Source: Caldilineaceae bacterium
GTDB lineage: Bacteria > Chloroflexota > Anaerolineae > Caldilineales > Caldilineaceae
Direction of reading: 5' to 3'
Assembly: GCA_022821585.1 (NCBI GenBank)
Contig: JAJEDI010000030.1
Location: forward strand, 23,441 to 87,440
Length of the DNA: 64,000 nucleotides
This document shows positions 28,275 to 39,644 of the stretch, one piece after another (position 1 is the stretch's first letter; each line of letters starts with the position of its first letter). Below the pieces are notes generated by a model. The model saw only the letters and a list, made by a program, of their open reading frames with translations. It had not been told where the DNA came from and did no database searches. The translations under genes were made by a program, and so were the position numbers.

Positions 28275-29084
28275 ATGTCGGAAAACGCAAACTGGTTTGA
28301 GGAGCTGCTGCGCCGGCTCGGTCTTAACGCACTTCCGACCTACCAGCAGATTCTTGAATCGATGGACCCGTTGTCATGGACGCTGGTATTGCTCCTGACG
28401 GGAGCAGTCATACTGGGCGTCTTTTTTTCGCTGAACACACGGTACCGCTTTCACGCATTCCAGGAGGCCGAAGCTACCCCGGAGATACTTCTGGCGCGCT
28501 TGAAGCAGGATCCGACTTACCTTACACCTGCTTCCATTGTGAACCGGCTCGGGGCGGATACGACGCTGCTTCTGCTGGAACACGGTGACCAGATTACCGC
28601 CCCTCAGTGGCGCTCGATGTGGAATCGCGTGCGTGAAGAGCTACTTGGCCTGCTCTCTTCTCAACACGCATTCGGTCCAATCTACGCCCTGGCACATTAC
28701 TACCAAAGCACCGATACGCAGGAACCGGACAGCATGCGTATAAGGCGCACTGCGCTTATACACAAGTTGGGGCAACGCCGGCAGCTTGAACCGGGCGCGG
28801 ATGGCATGGTGGCCCAGTTGCGTCTTGTTCGCCACCCGGCTGAGCAACTCGGCGAATTAGGTTTCGACGGACCGACAATCTGGCTTGAAGTCAATGACGA
28901 GAGTATGCCGATCCAGGGCCCGATCATTCAGATGGATTCGGTGCAGTTCGATTCGGTAGATCGTGCCAGTGTCAGTCTACTTATTCAGAGGACACCAACC
29001 GTTGGCGGGAACTTCAGCATTCAGATGGAGAAACGGAATGACATGTGGGTCGTGGTTGGCGAGCAGGTCAATTGGGCGACTTAG
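28275..29084 (+). CDS. Single-pass membrane protein of unknown function
   Basis: A 269-residue protein with one strong transmembrane segment (about residues 33-53, LSWTLVLLLTGAVILGVFFS) after a short cytosolic N-terminus, then a long soluble part. Within it, residues near 60-130 look helical and the C-terminal 80 residues (IWLEVNDESMPIQGP to the end) look like a beta-rich domain of unknown family. I do not recognise it. It lies upstream of, and codirectional with, the GAF/HTH sensor gene, with 146 bases between. Confidence 0.65.
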   Translation: MSENANWFEELLRRLGLNALPTYQQILESMDPLSWTLVLLLTGAVILGVFFSLNTRYRFHAFQEAEATPEILLARLKQDPTYLTPASIVNRLGADTTLLLLEHGDQITAPQWRSMWNRVREELLGLLSSQHAFGPIYALAHYYQSTDTQEPDSMRIRRTALIHKLGQRRQLEPGADGMVAQLRLVRHPAEQLGELGFDGPTIWLEVNDESMPIQGPIIQMDSVQFDSVDRASVSLLIQRTPTVGGNFSIQMEKRNDMWVVVGEQVNWAT

Positions 29085-29230
29085 CATACTATTTCCAGGA
29101 TGGTGTTAACGTCGGCCTTTCTATTCAAATACTTAGCCGCCAGCGAAGAAGGTTGCCTGCGGTCGGCAGCGCGTCTTCTTTATCTCGCATTCATAGACAA
29201 AGGTCCCGCTGCACAATTCGATAGAAGACG

Positions 29231-31312
29231 ATGAACGAACTAACGTTGACCCTTGCCGATGCCTTGGGATTTCTGAATACCCTTGTCTCGTCGGTGGTTG
29301 TGATACTTTCCTTCTCGCTCCTGGCTTACACTTTAACCTACAATTTCCGCCATCCGGTGGCGCGCCGTTTCTCTTTCCTCCTCGGATTGGTCATGGTGAC
29401 GTACGCTTCAGAAGTTGCGTTGACGCAGGTCGTCAGCGCCGATTCCGCGTCCAAGTGGCTACGCTTCGAATGGCTGGGAATCGCACTCTTGCCCGGGGCT
29501 TACTTTGCATTTTCCTATGCGGTACTGAGGACGACGAATTATCACACCGACCGGCGCAGACTGCTTAACTTTGCCATTGGCGTTCTATCGATAGCAAGTG
29601 CCCTGCTCGCCTTCTTTTCCTCCTGGTTGGTGGACGTCGTAGAATTTGATCCGCTCCTCAGTTTTCTTCAACCTGGCGTACTGTTCTGGCCCTTTGCAGC
29701 ATTCTTCGCGGGGGTGGTCATCCTTTCGCACCTGAACATCTGGAAGGCTCGCCAGCGGTGTCTGACCGACGAGAGCCGCAAGCGGATGACCTATCTCCTG
29801 ATGGCTTCGGCGGCTCCCGGAATCGGCACCTTTCCTTATCTTATCGCGTTGGGAAAGTCTTCGGTCGGTCTATCGTCGCCAGAGTGGATTCTCAGTTTGG
29901 CCATCGTAGGTAACTCTGCGATCGGAGTCATGTTGATCGGTCTGAGCTATACGGTGGCTTTTTTCGGCATCTACACTCCTGACAGGGTCGTCCGGTACCG
30001 GCTGATTCGGTACTTCGCCCGCGGGCCGGTAGTTGCGATTATTGTCATACTGGCGGTACAGACGATACCGACGGTGGAGGTCATTCTTGGTCTGCCGCGC
30101 AATATCGTCCTCTTCAGCGTAATTACCGGTGTGATCGTGGCCGCTCAGGTTATTCTCAGCGTATCCAGGGAGTTGACTGACAGGCTGGTCTACGGTGAGG
30201 ACAGGCAGGAGATCGCGTGGCTACGCGAACTGGATAGGCGCCTACTGACGACAACCGATTTGCGGCAGTTTCTGGAGAACCACCTGACCGTCTTGTGTGA
30301 ATTGCTGCGCGTCCCCTCCGGCTTTGTGGCTGCGGCCATCGGAACCGACCTGATCCTGGAAGCGATGGTGGGGCCGGCTGGGACGCGGCAGGAAATTCTG
30401 GATGACAGGGACTGGAGTGAAGCCATGAGCGAGGCTTTGAGCCATGCCCGCAGGAACGGCACAGCCAGCGCGGCGCGAAGGGCGAGGCTCGTCGAAGGGC
30501 GAGGAGCTTCGCCGGCAGATGGCATAGGGTCGTCGCGGAAGATGGCACCTGAACCGGTCGAATACGGAGGATACTGGCTCTGGCCCGTTCTGGAACCGGG
30601 AGGGGAGCGTAAAGGCGAGATGGTTCTTGGCATGTTGGGCGTACGCGCGCGCAGCGAATCGCCCTCACTCAGTTCTGAGGAAAGTGCCCTACTGGCGCAA
30701 CAGATCGATAGCGTCGCTAAGGCCTTGCTTGACCGCAAGATGCAGATGCAGGTTATGGTAGTCCTGAGACGCATCATTCCCGGCATCGACCGCATCCAGC
30801 AGATCCGAGGTATAGTGCCGTACGTGTCAGAGAATACGGAGGTGCCCCCAGCTGAATTGCTTGAGCCGAGCCCGATTCACAATCCTGAATTCGAAAGCTG
30901 GGTGAAAGATGCTCTCAGTCACTATTGGGGTGGACCCAAGCTGACACGAAGCCCGTTGATGCAGTTACGCGTGGTGGACCGGGTCGTAGAGGAGGCGGAC
31001 GGCAACCCGGGTAAGGCCCTGCGGCTGGTGCTGGGGCGCGCGATTCAGAACCTGCGGCCTGGGGGAAAACAGGACTTGAGCACCCCTGAATGGCTTCTTT
31101 ACAATATCCTGGAGATGCGATTCATCCAGGGCCGGAAGATTCGCGATATCGCGGTCCGACTGGCCATCAGCGAGAGTGATTTGTATCGGAAGCAACGGGT
31201 CGCAATCGGCCAGGTCGCACAGGTGTTGACGGAGATGGAGCAGGGCGACTGGGATGCTCTACTCAAATTGCAGGAGGCGGAGAATACCGAGATTGTAAGG
31301 GAAGTAGAGTGA
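29231..31312 (+). CDS. Membrane-anchored GAF-domain sensor with C-terminal HTH
   Basis: A 693-residue protein. The first 310 residues contain about eight hydrophobic segments, similar in layout to the 7TM sensor region of some histidine kinases. Residues about 340-510 look like a GAF domain with an inserted loop. No kinase H, N or G boxes follow. Instead the C-terminal 100 residues end with FIQGRKIRDIAVRLAISESDLYRKQRVAIGQVAQVL, which reads as a helix-turn-helix similar to sigma-70 region 4 or LuxR-type folds. It is therefore probably a membrane-tethered one-component transcription regulator. Ligand and targets unknown. Confidence 0.7.
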   Translation: MNELTLTLADALGFLNTLVSSVVVILSFSLLAYTLTYNFRHPVARRFSFLLGLVMVTYASEVALTQVVSADSASKWLRFEWLGIALLPGAYFAFSYAVLRTTNYHTDRRRLLNFAIGVLSIASALLAFFSSWLVDVVEFDPLLSFLQPGVLFWPFAAFFAGVVILSHLNIWKARQRCLTDESRKRMTYLLMASAAPGIGTFPYLIALGKSSVGLSSPEWILSLAIVGNSAIGVMLIGLSYTVAFFGIYTPDRVVRYRLIRYFARGPVVAIIVILAVQTIPTVEVILGLPRNIVLFSVITGVIVAAQVILSVSRELTDRLVYGEDRQEIAWLRELDRRLLTTTDLRQFLENHLTVLCELLRVPSGFVAAAIGTDLILEAMVGPAGTRQEILDDRDWSEAMSEALSHARRNGTASAARRARLVEGRGASPADGIGSSRKMAPEPVEYGGYWLWPVLEPGGERKGEMVLGMLGVRARSESPSLSSEESALLAQQIDSVAKALLDRKMQMQVMVVLRRIIPGIDRIQQIRGIVPYVSENTEVPPAELLEPSPIHNPEFESWVKDALSHYWGGPKLTRSPLMQLRVVDRVVEEADGNPGKALRLVLGRAIQNLRPGGKQDLSTPEWLLYNILEMRFIQGRKIRDIAVRLAISESDLYRKQRVAIGQVAQVLTEMEQGDWDALLKLQEAENTEIVREVE

Positions 31313-31373
31313 GAACAAAGGATTTTCAGGGGCGCAGTCCGAATCCCCTGAGGGTTCCTGCGAGTTAAGTCTG

Positions 31374-33680
31374 ATGGCGGCTACCAAGCGTAAGCGGAGA
31401 AAACTTCAGAATACCTGGAACAGCGCTGCTCTTAAGGTAAGTGCCCAGAACCTGCTTGCCAAGCACTCCAGTGTGGTACTGGGGTTCGCCGTACTGATGT
31501 TTGGCGCATACCTTGGATTCACTCTTATTGTTTCGCGGCAGGATTCGTGGACACTCTGGCTGGCGGGCAGAATGGCGTGGCCGCTGGTGTTCAGCCTGCT
31601 TGTGACGGGCGTGGTTATGATACTGGGGGACAGGGCCGGCTACTGGCATCCGGAGGCGCTGGTCGGTGGGGAACTTCTGTTGTTGTCGCTGGCCTCATTG
31701 GAGCACATCAGCGGGAACCAGTTTGTCGAATGGTCGCTTCCCGCGCCCGGCCAGGGGGCCGGTCTGATCGGGTGGGTATCAGGCAACGTACTGGTCAGCC
31801 TGCTCGGTCAGGTACCGGCAGCCTTTGCCGCAGTTCTGCTGGCTCTTCTGAGTACCTTCTTGTTGTTTCGCCATACGCCCCTGATTTACCTGTTCGGTTT
31901 CATTGGTCAAATGCGCCGAGATCTGGCCGAACCTCTGGCCGATTCCTCCGAGGCTTCTCATCCTGAACCGGAGGATATCCTTGTTCCGGACAACGTGGAA
32001 GTGGAATCTCGCCCGCTGGAAGAGGAGGAGGTTACACGCCCTGCACAGGCTCCCCTTCCGGTGGAGGAGCCCTTCCCTGAACCGGACACACGGGATTTGA
32101 CTGAACCGTTGGAGTCGGGCCTTCCGGTGAAGTCGGAACTGCCTGCCTCGGAAGCGGTGCGTGCCAGACGCAGACCCAAAGCAGGCGGTTCGGGCGAGCG
32201 TCCGTTGAAGCATCTGCGGAAAGAGGATGAACTGCCCCCTACCGAGCTGCTGGCAGACGATGCCGGCCAGCTTGCGTGGGACATCGAGGGCATGGCCGAG
32301 GTTATCCAGGAGACTTTGTCGGATTTTGACATTCCGGTGGAGATCGTCAACATAGAGACGGGGCCGACCATCACGCAGTTCGGGGTGCAGCCCCTATACC
32401 TGGAGCGGGCCGGACAGAGGCGCAAAGTGCGGGTCAGCCGCATCGCTGCGGTCGCCGACGATCTGGCGCTGGCCCTTGCTGCACCGGCTATCCGAATAGA
32501 AGCGCCCGTACCCGGCCAGCCCTTCGTCGGCATCGAGGTGCCGAACCCGGAGAAGAGCATGGTGGGCATGAAGGGCATCCTCGAAGGCAAGCAGATGGCG
32601 AGACAGGGGGGTAGGCTGCCACTGGCTCTCGGCAGGGACACCTCGGGGACGCCCGTTGTCACAGACCTTGCGCGCGCCCCGCATCTGTTGATCGCGGGTG
32701 CGACTGGTTCAGGTAAGTCGGCATGCATCAACGGTGTGATCGTCAGCCTACTAATGTACCATGGCCCGGAGACGCTTCGCTTCATCATGGTCGACCCCAA
32801 GCTAGTGGAGCTACCCGGCTACAATAGCATCCCGCATATGATAGGCAAAGTGATCACCGATCTGGAGGACGTTCACGGCGCGTTGACGTGGCTTCTCCTG
32901 CAGATGGATGATCGCTACGTCATGTTCAGGGAGTATAGGGTCCGGGACATCGAGTCCTACAATCGCCTCGCTCGACGCCGAAAGAAGCTGGAACCGCTGC
33001 CCCATATCGTCCTCATTGTCGACGAATTGGCGGACCTGATGATGACCGCGCCGGAGGAGATCGAGAAACAACTCGTTCGCCTGGCTCAGATGGCACGCGC
33101 CACCGGCATCCATCTTGTCCTGGCAACGCAGCGCCCGAGCACCGACGTGGTGACAGGCCTTATCAAAGCCAATTTCCCCTCGCGCATCGCCTTCGCTGTT
33201 ACAAGCCAGGTCGATAGCCGCGTCATTATGGATTCGCCGGGAGCCGAGAAGTTGCTTGGCCAGGGCGACATGCTCTTCATGCGGCCGGACAAGGCCAAGG
33301 TCGAACGTGTGCAAGGCAGTTACGTCACCGATTCGGAGATCAGGAGCATGGTCGAGTGGTGGACGGAACGCGGCATTCTCGAAAATCCAAATGGACAGGC
33401 CGTAAGGGTTGCACCCTGGATTGGCCTGTTGGACCGTTTGGACGATGAAGAGGAACTCCTGGCAGAGGCAATTGATGCCATTCGCGGCGAAAAGACGATC
33501 AGCGCCAGCTTTGTGCAGCGAGAATTGAAGATCGGCTATCCGCGGGCGGCCCGCCTGGTCAGTTTACTCGAGTCGAAAGGTCTCCTCAGGGCAGAGGCGG
33601 GCGGCGACCAGAGACGGACGGTCTTGCTAAAGGAGATCTCTGCGTCAGGCGAGGAAGACGAGGGGCTTGAAGAGGCTTGA
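31374..33680 (+). CDS. ftsK: DNA translocase FtsK/SpoIIIE
   Basis: A 768-residue FtsK-type translocase. Four hydrophobic segments occur in the first 185 residues; a Pro/Glu-rich linker (about 190-290) follows. The motor domain has Walker A GATGSGKS (442-449), MVDPKLVELPGYNSIPHM and Walker B IVLIVDELADLMM. The C-terminal gamma domain (ISASFVQRELKIGYPRAARL) binds polar DNA sequences. It pumps chromosome DNA through the division septum and aids dimer resolution. It is of typical size for a short-linker FtsK. Confidence 0.95.
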   Translation: MAATKRKRRKLQNTWNSAALKVSAQNLLAKHSSVVLGFAVLMFGAYLGFTLIVSRQDSWTLWLAGRMAWPLVFSLLVTGVVMILGDRAGYWHPEALVGGELLLLSLASLEHISGNQFVEWSLPAPGQGAGLIGWVSGNVLVSLLGQVPAAFAAVLLALLSTFLLFRHTPLIYLFGFIGQMRRDLAEPLADSSEASHPEPEDILVPDNVEVESRPLEEEEVTRPAQAPLPVEEPFPEPDTRDLTEPLESGLPVKSELPASEAVRARRRPKAGGSGERPLKHLRKEDELPPTELLADDAGQLAWDIEGMAEVIQETLSDFDIPVEIVNIETGPTITQFGVQPLYLERAGQRRKVRVSRIAAVADDLALALAAPAIRIEAPVPGQPFVGIEVPNPEKSMVGMKGILEGKQMARQGGRLPLALGRDTSGTPVVTDLARAPHLLIAGATGSGKSACINGVIVSLLMYHGPETLRFIMVDPKLVELPGYNSIPHMIGKVITDLEDVHGALTWLLLQMDDRYVMFREYRVRDIESYNRLARRRKKLEPLPHIVLIVDELADLMMTAPEEIEKQLVRLAQMARATGIHLVLATQRPSTDVVTGLIKANFPSRIAFAVTSQVDSRVIMDSPGAEKLLGQGDMLFMRPDKAKVERVQGSYVTDSEIRSMVEWWTERGILENPNGQAVRVAPWIGLLDRLDDEEELLAEAIDAIRGEKTISASFVQRELKIGYPRAARLVSLLESKGLLRAEAGGDQRRTVLLKEISASGEEDEGLEEA

Positions 33681-33787
33681 CAACTGAATGATATTGGAAC
33701 CGTTACTATAGTAAAGGTTCGGCCTGCAGTGACGGCCGATGCCAAGCACGAGCAAAGTCAGTTTCAAAAGCAGCAGGAGAAAAAGTG

Positions 33788-34624
33788 ATGCCCTACTCCT
33801 TCCAGCCCAATGCCATGTACCGAATGCCGACCCATTTTGGCCCGAGGACGGGTCCGCGCCGCGGGCCTGACGGGCAGGGATTCGACTGCGTTGACAGCCC
33901 CAAAAGCATTTCCTATTCGGTCAGCTATCTCACGCACGGTGCGGCCGCGGAGGCGATATTGCCGCCAGGCTTTGCTCTGAAAGGCGAGCCAGTAGTTACG
34001 ATCAGCGCGACCTACATGAAGGAGATAGACTGGCTGGCGGGGCGGGGATACAACACTCTGGGGGCTTCAGTTCCAGTCACGTATGCCGGCCGAGTGGACA
34101 ACGTGAGCGGCAGCTTGCTTCTCGTACTTTGGGAAAACCTGACCGATCCCATCCTGACCGGCCGCGAGGAGCTGGGTTTTTCCAAGATATACTGTGAACT
34201 GCCGGAGCCTGTCGTGTACACCGGTGCCTCTCACTGCGTCGGAAGCTGGCTCGGATTCCGCTTTCTGGACCTGCGATTGCACGAAATGACCGAACTGTCG
34301 GAGCAGGAAATCGCGACTCAGTCTGCTAAGTCGGGCGGCGACGGAACGCTTCACTACAAGTATGTACCGCGGACGGGCGAATGGGGAACTGCGGACGCTG
34401 AATACGCTGTCCTGACGCCGGCACATACGCCCAACCGTCGCGTACTGGGCATGTGGCGGGGCCAAGGAACGGTTGCGTGGCATCGGGCCAGGTGGGAGGA
34501 TATGCCCACCCAGTACAACATAGTCAACTGTCTGGCCGATCTGGAGATTCTGGCGTATCGCGGGGCAACGATTACCCAGACCATTGGCGGCAAGGACCTG
34601 AGCGATCAACGCATATTAGAGTAA
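33788..34624 (+). CDS. Acetoacetate decarboxylase family protein
   Basis: A 278-residue member of the acetoacetate decarboxylase-like family. The key motif REELGFSK (Lys133) corresponds to the Schiff-base lysine region REELGFPK of the clostridial enzyme, and VTYAGRVDNVSGSLLLVLWENLTDPILTGRE is typical. AGGAG is six bases before GTG 33785 and nine before ATG 33788; I chose the ATG. Members decarboxylate beta-keto acids or act on other keto acids. Substrate unknown. It is 104 bases downstream of ftsK. Confidence 0.85.
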   Translation: MPYSFQPNAMYRMPTHFGPRTGPRRGPDGQGFDCVDSPKSISYSVSYLTHGAAAEAILPPGFALKGEPVVTISATYMKEIDWLAGRGYNTLGASVPVTYAGRVDNVSGSLLLVLWENLTDPILTGREELGFSKIYCELPEPVVYTGASHCVGSWLGFRFLDLRLHEMTELSEQEIATQSAKSGGDGTLHYKYVPRTGEWGTADAEYAVLTPAHTPNRRVLGMWRGQGTVAWHRARWEDMPTQYNIVNCLADLEILAYRGATITQTIGGKDLSDQRILE

Positions 34625-34867
34625 GCACCTGGGCTAGGTCCATTAGGCTGTTGAACTCCGCAGGATTCTTTCCTAAAGCATTTGAATCCGGGTCGGAGGA
34701 CCGCTATTTCAGCTGCACAGCAGGACATTTGATCTATTGTCGAGCGATCTAGTATTCGGCCTGGCTGAGTTTGAGGCCTGCTCTCCCTTCCCGCGCCTCA
34801 AGGCAATCCTGCAACCTCTTTGTCAGTTGCTCACGAGAATGCGGCCTCGTGCACATGGTCTCACTGC

Positions 34868-35674
34868 TTACCTCATGAATGAACCACCTGTGACAGGAAG
34901 AGAGAGACCAGTGAGAAAGTCGGCTCCATCTGAGGCCAAGAACGATACGGCATGAGCGAGATCGTCGGTTTGGGCGAGGCGACCTATAGGTGTACTACCC
35001 GCGGCACCTGACAGCAGGGCGTCGGTTGCTTCCTTTACTTGCAGCGAAGGGTTGGAGAACAGGTTGGTCATGTGGCCAACGCGCTCGGTGGGCGTCAGGC
35101 TCGGGCAGATTGCATTTACAGTTATGCCATGCTCGGCCAGTTCCTGGGCAAGTGATTGGGTCAGGCCGACGATGCCGAATTTGGATGAACAGTAGGCAGC
35201 GAAGCGGGCGATGCCGCGCAGCCCCAGAACGGAGGAGACGCTGATAATCCGTCCGCCGCCGCCGCGGGCGACCATGTGACGTGCGGCAGCCCGGCTGCAG
35301 ACAAAGGTGCCTTTGAGATTGACGGACATGACGCGGTCCCACTCATCTTCTTCGAGCTCGACGACCGGGACACGATCTCTGCCCCCGCGAGCGGCCGCGT
35401 TATTTACGAGAATATCGATTTTGCCAAACGCATCCACCGCTTGCTGCATGGCCGCCATGACTGAGGCCGAGTCGGTCACATCGCAGGTCAGGGCCAGAGA
35501 ACGGCGCCCCAACCCCTCTATTTCCGACTTGAGCGCTGGAAGGCCTCCCCAGTCGGCGTCGGGATACGGTTTTTCGACGTAATCGGTTACGACAACATCT
35601 GCGCCATCTTCTGCCAACCGGTGCGCGATTCCACGACCGATTCCGTGTTCGCCCCCGGCGCCAGTGACGAACAC
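34868..35674 (-). CDS. Short-chain dehydrogenase/reductase (SDR)
   Basis: A classical SDR of at least 268 residues. It has the coenzyme motif TGAGGEHGIG, NNAA, catalytic Ser in ISVSSV and the YCSSK catalytic pair; C-terminal GLSLPVTGG closes the fold. The first conventional start is the GTG at 35674, but that begins inside the first beta strand (MFVTGAG). In frame upstream, the codons read IYDLSGKIVFVTG, the conserved SDR start, beginning at an ATA codon at 35698 that is seven bases after GGAGGA. The true start is probably that ATA or a mis-sequenced ATG. Substrate unknown. Confidence 0.88.
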   Translation of the reverse strand: MFVTGAGGEHGIGRGIAHRLAEDGADVVVTDYVEKPYPDADWGGLPALKSEIEGLGRRSLALTCDVTDSASVMAAMQQAVDAFGKIDILVNNAAARGGRDRVPVVELEEDEWDRVMSVNLKGTFVCSRAAARHMVARGGGGRIISVSSVLGLRGIARFAAYCSSKFGIVGLTQSLAQELAEHGITVNAICPSLTPTERVGHMTNLFSNPSLQVKEATDALLSGAAGSTPIGRLAQTDDLAHAVSFLASDGADFLTGLSLPVTGGSFMR

Positions 35675-35722
35675 AATCTTTCCCGAAAGGTCGTATATTT
35701 CTCAGTCCTCCAAGTGGTAATG

Positions 35723-35728
35723 TATACT
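35723..35728 (+). promoter_or_regulatory. Putative -10 box for the tRNA gene
   Basis: TATACT, twelve bases before the mature 5' end of tRNA-Val. No clear -35 box. It overlaps the upstream region of the divergent SDR gene. Confidence 0.3.
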
Positions 35729-35740
35729 ACTTGCCCAATT

Positions 35741-35814
35741 GGGCGGTTAGCTCAGCTGGTTAGAGCGATTCCCTTACAAGGAATAGGCCGGCGGTTCGAG
35801 TCCGTCACCGCCCA
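35741..35814 (+). tRNA. tRNA-Val (anticodon TAC)
   Basis: A full cloverleaf can be drawn: acceptor GGGCGGT with ACCGCCC, D arm GCTC...GAGC, anticodon stem ATTCC with GGAAT, loop CTTACAA (anticodon TAC, valine), variable loop AGGCC, T stem GGCGG with CCGTC around TTCGAGT. The discriminator base is A. The following bases are CA, so the 3' CCA is not encoded and must be added enzymatically. Confidence 0.95.
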
Positions 35815-35916
35815 CAAACTTTTCACAATGCAGTGATTTCTTCAACATTGTGCGGATGCATTGCAATTTCGGGCGCCTGTCGTGAAGACCGGCGCCTTTG
35901 CATTTGGCAGCATTGG

Positions 35917-36987
35917 CTAGGCCAGAAGGGGGATAGTCCGTTTCTCACTGGCACTGAGGATTGCCGAGTCTACGATCTGCTGGCCGATTCGACAGATCGC
36001 GGGCGACAGGGGACCCTCAGGCTCTTGACCGGTCTCCAGACAGTGAACGAAGTACTGGATTACGTTTTGGTTTGGGGCCGACAGCAGGTCAACGGGCTGG
36101 TCATAGCCTTCGGGACGAATCGGCGTCTGGACCCGCACCGTGTCCTCGTAGTCGTAGCTGCTGATCGTGCCACCGGTCCCCTTCAAAACGAATCCGCACT
36201 TGGGCTGGGGTTGCAAGGTCCAGGGGTCGGTAAAGGTGCCCCAGCGGGTCTCAAACTTGGAGAGCCCGAACTCATATTTGCAGATCGTGATGCTGTGTTC
36301 GTCTACTTCCAGGCCGGCGGGGGCGTCGACTACGGTTGTCACCTCCCGGGGGGCCCTGCCGCCAAGAAACCAGGTCCCGAGCGTAACTCCGTAGCCCAGA
36401 TAGTCCAGGAGTGATCCACCACCCTGGGACTTCTGATAGAACCAGCTTTCGCTCTTACGCTGCCTGTACTCTTCGTCGGTCTCCTCCTTGTCGGCAACGT
36501 GAAAAAGCGGACCGCGATTGCCGTCATAGTAGTGGACCTCTACCAGATCGCCGATGGTTTCTTCTGCCAGCAGCCTTTTGGCCGTCACATGACATGGGTA
36601 CCAGCGCAGCGGCCAGTTGATGATGAACTGCTTCTGCGTCTCTGACATCGCCGCGATCATACTGTCTGCTGCGGCCAGGTCGGCGGCGAAAGGCTTTTCG
36701 AGGAGGACGTGCACGTCGTAGGGGGCAACATTGCACACCCACTCGGCATGGGTCGCAGTTGAGGGACACAGAATCACTATGTCAGGCTGGGTCCTTTGCA
36801 GGCACTCGCGAAAGTCGGTAAAGACCTGCTCTTCGGGAATGGAAAAGTTCTCGATTGCAGAGACCATCCTCTCTCTGTCAGTATGGCAAACACCGACGAT
36901 CTCCACCTCATGATGCTCGTGGCACTGACGAAGGAGATCGCCCATATGGGAATGGTCAAAGTTAATGCCAGCAACTTTCCAGGTCAT
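35917..36987 (-). CDS. Gfo/Idh/MocA family oxidoreductase
   Basis: A 356-residue NAD(P)-dependent oxidoreductase. The N-terminal Rossmann loop reads GINFDHSHMGD instead of the usual GxGxxG, a variant seen in one Gfo/Idh branch. The conserved EKP motif is Glu97-Lys98-Pro99. The C-terminal half is the beta-sheet dimerisation and substrate domain. Family members oxidise sugars, inositols and related polyols. Substrate not identifiable. Confidence 0.88.
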   Translation of the reverse strand: MTWKVAGINFDHSHMGDLLRQCHEHHEVEIVGVCHTDRERMVSAIENFSIPEEQVFTDFRECLQRTQPDIVILCPSTATHAEWVCNVAPYDVHVLLEKPFAADLAAADSMIAAMSETQKQFIINWPLRWYPCHVTAKRLLAEETIGDLVEVHYYDGNRGPLFHVADKEETDEEYRQRKSESWFYQKSQGGGSLLDYLGYGVTLGTWFLGGRAPREVTTVVDAPAGLEVDEHSITICKYEFGLSKFETRWGTFTDPWTLQPQPKCGFVLKGTGGTISSYDYEDTVRVQTPIRPEGYDQPVDLLSAPNQNVIQYFVHCLETGQEPEGPLSPAICRIGQQIVDSAILSASEKRTIPLLA

Positions 36988-37308
36988 TTTTGCGTCTGAG
37001 TTTCCAGTGGCACCTGATATTCAGGACAGTCGGGAGCCAGCAGCTGGTTCCGGCACAGCCAGGATTGACAACAATTAGTCAGATATCGAGTGAACTCCGA
37101 GGAATAGACCTTAGAATGACTGCCCTCTATTGCCGAGCCTGGCTTCGACAGGCGGCGCAAACTGGCCTAGGGTCTTCCCAGCGATTATCGCCGAATTCGA
37201 TTGTGCATGTCAATAAAGTCTTGCAACTGCAGTCAGAATCTCTGATAATACACGTCGCGCAGCCTGTCACTGCATCGCCTGTGGATGTTGGAATCTGACC
37301 GAGGCAAG
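36988..37308. other. Intergenic region before NAD synthetase
   Basis: About 320 bases between divergent genes. No protein-like frame was found. A good promoter candidate lies at 37221-37249. Confidence 0.5.
37221..37249 (+). promoter_or_regulatory. Putative promoter of NAD synthetase gene
   Basis: TTGCAA (37221-37226) and GATAAT (37244-37249) with the ideal 17-base spacing, 60 bases upstream of the start codon. Confidence 0.45.
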
Positions 37309-39468
<2,160 letters not shown>

Positions 39469-39644
39469 AGGGAGAACGCTGGACTGGCGGGGCTAATCTG
39501 ATGGCGCCCGCCGCCAAGGCGTTTCCTTCACAGGCGGTGGTGGCCCTGGCGGGCTAAGAGGCCCAACTCCAAACTTTCCTCAGGCCCCATCACAATTCCG
39601 CGTGCAATCCGGGCGGAACCTCAGAAACCCTTGAAATAGTCAGT

